Positions 63,982-64,000 of a DNA stretch of 64,000 nucleotides are shown here, in pieces. The number at the start of each line of letters is the position of its first letter. Position 1 is the stretch's first letter. The translations under genes were made by a program, and so were the position numbers. This DNA is from an uncultured delta proteobacterium (lineage in GTDB: Bacteria; Desulfobacterota; Desulfobulbia; Desulfobulbales; Desulfocapsaceae). The notes under the pieces are model-generated. The model was not told the DNA's origin, ran no database searches, and was given only the letters and a program-made list of their open reading frames with translations. Location of the stretch: contig CAIQWD010000066.1 in the NCBI GenBank assembly GCA_903875445.1, positions 93,890 to 157,889 of the forward strand, read 5' to 3'.

Positions 63982-64000
63982 TGAGGAAGGCCCCTAAAAG

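Noticed and set aside
1..64000. CRISPR arrays, tRNA or rRNA genes, complete IS elements
   Set aside because: No regular short repeats with spacers, no cloverleaf-like sequence and no transposase gene were seen on either strand by eye.

Overview
The window looks like a chromosomal segment of a Gram-negative, probably anaerobic bacterium of the Desulfobacterota (Desulfobulbales-like). This is inferred from protein resemblance: rubrerythrin, a glycolate/lactate-type flavoprotein with its Fe-S partner, an acyl-CoA hydrolase/transferase fused to a GNAT domain, a SulP transporter, PEP-CTERM sorting and a Sia-type signalling operon. No rRNA, tRNA or marker gene fixes the taxon. No CRISPR array, complete insertion sequence, integrase or tRNA gene was seen.

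Layout. 0-1.6 kb: OmpR-type two-component system, its kinase cut by the window edge. 1.7-10.9 kb: one minus-strand type I restriction-modification operon, hsdM - PDDEXK nuclease (DUF1016/YhcG) - hsdS - unknown protein with a HEPN-like RNDISH motif - rhuM - hsdR, its genes mostly joined by ATGA overlaps. 11.4-18.1 kb: a CcbP-type calcium-binding protein, a PIF1-like helicase, a UPF0149/pRiA4b fusion, a metallophosphoesterase and a Ser/Thr kinase with a degenerate receiver domain. 18.3-24.6 kb: acyl-CoA hydrolase-GNAT fusion, SulP transporter with a coiled-coil insert, tandem universal stress protein and a MetE/UROD-like protein. 25-36.2 kb: a PEP-CTERM protein, then a glycan-type cluster (radical SAM/SPASM, Gfo/Idh, GT2, flippase, GNAT, methyltransferase, ATP-grasp, and on the other strand an FAD oxidoreductase and a second GT2). 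This cluster lies between an intact rubrerythrin gene and a second copy of that gene's 3' end, in the same orientation, which suggests an island inserted at the rubrerythrin 3' end.

36.2-43.5 kb is housekeeping: rubrerythrin, RlmI-type rRNA methyltransferase, AlaC-like aminotransferase, YhcC-like radical SAM protein, enoyl-CoA hydratase, MFS and small membrane transporters. 43.6-46.3 kb: a CNB-PilZ protein and a response regulator with DUF4388, convergent. 46.4-46.8 kb is non-coding and holds a possible structured RNA. 46.8-51.6 kb: a GldA / fused GldF-GldG / DUF4340 ABC system. 51.7-54.6 kb: a preQ1-I riboswitch followed by queC, queD, queE, queF, a YciH/SUI1 factor and ywbE. 54.6-56.2 kb: an argO/lysE pseudogene, a secreted protein and gene-poor DNA. 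56.3-60 kb: a siaABCD-type operon controlling a diguanylate cyclase. 60.4-63.9 kb: an SH3-domain exported protein, then a glcD/glcF-like oxidase pair.

Working together: the hsd operon forms a defence locus with three non-canonical genes. The que operon makes preQ1 with end-product control by the riboswitch. SiaA (phosphatase), SiaB (kinase), SiaC (partner-switch protein) and SiaD (GGDEF) should set c-di-GMP, which the PilZ protein at 43.6 kb could read. The PEP-CTERM protein and the glycan cluster fit exopolysaccharide or protein-glycan biogenesis.
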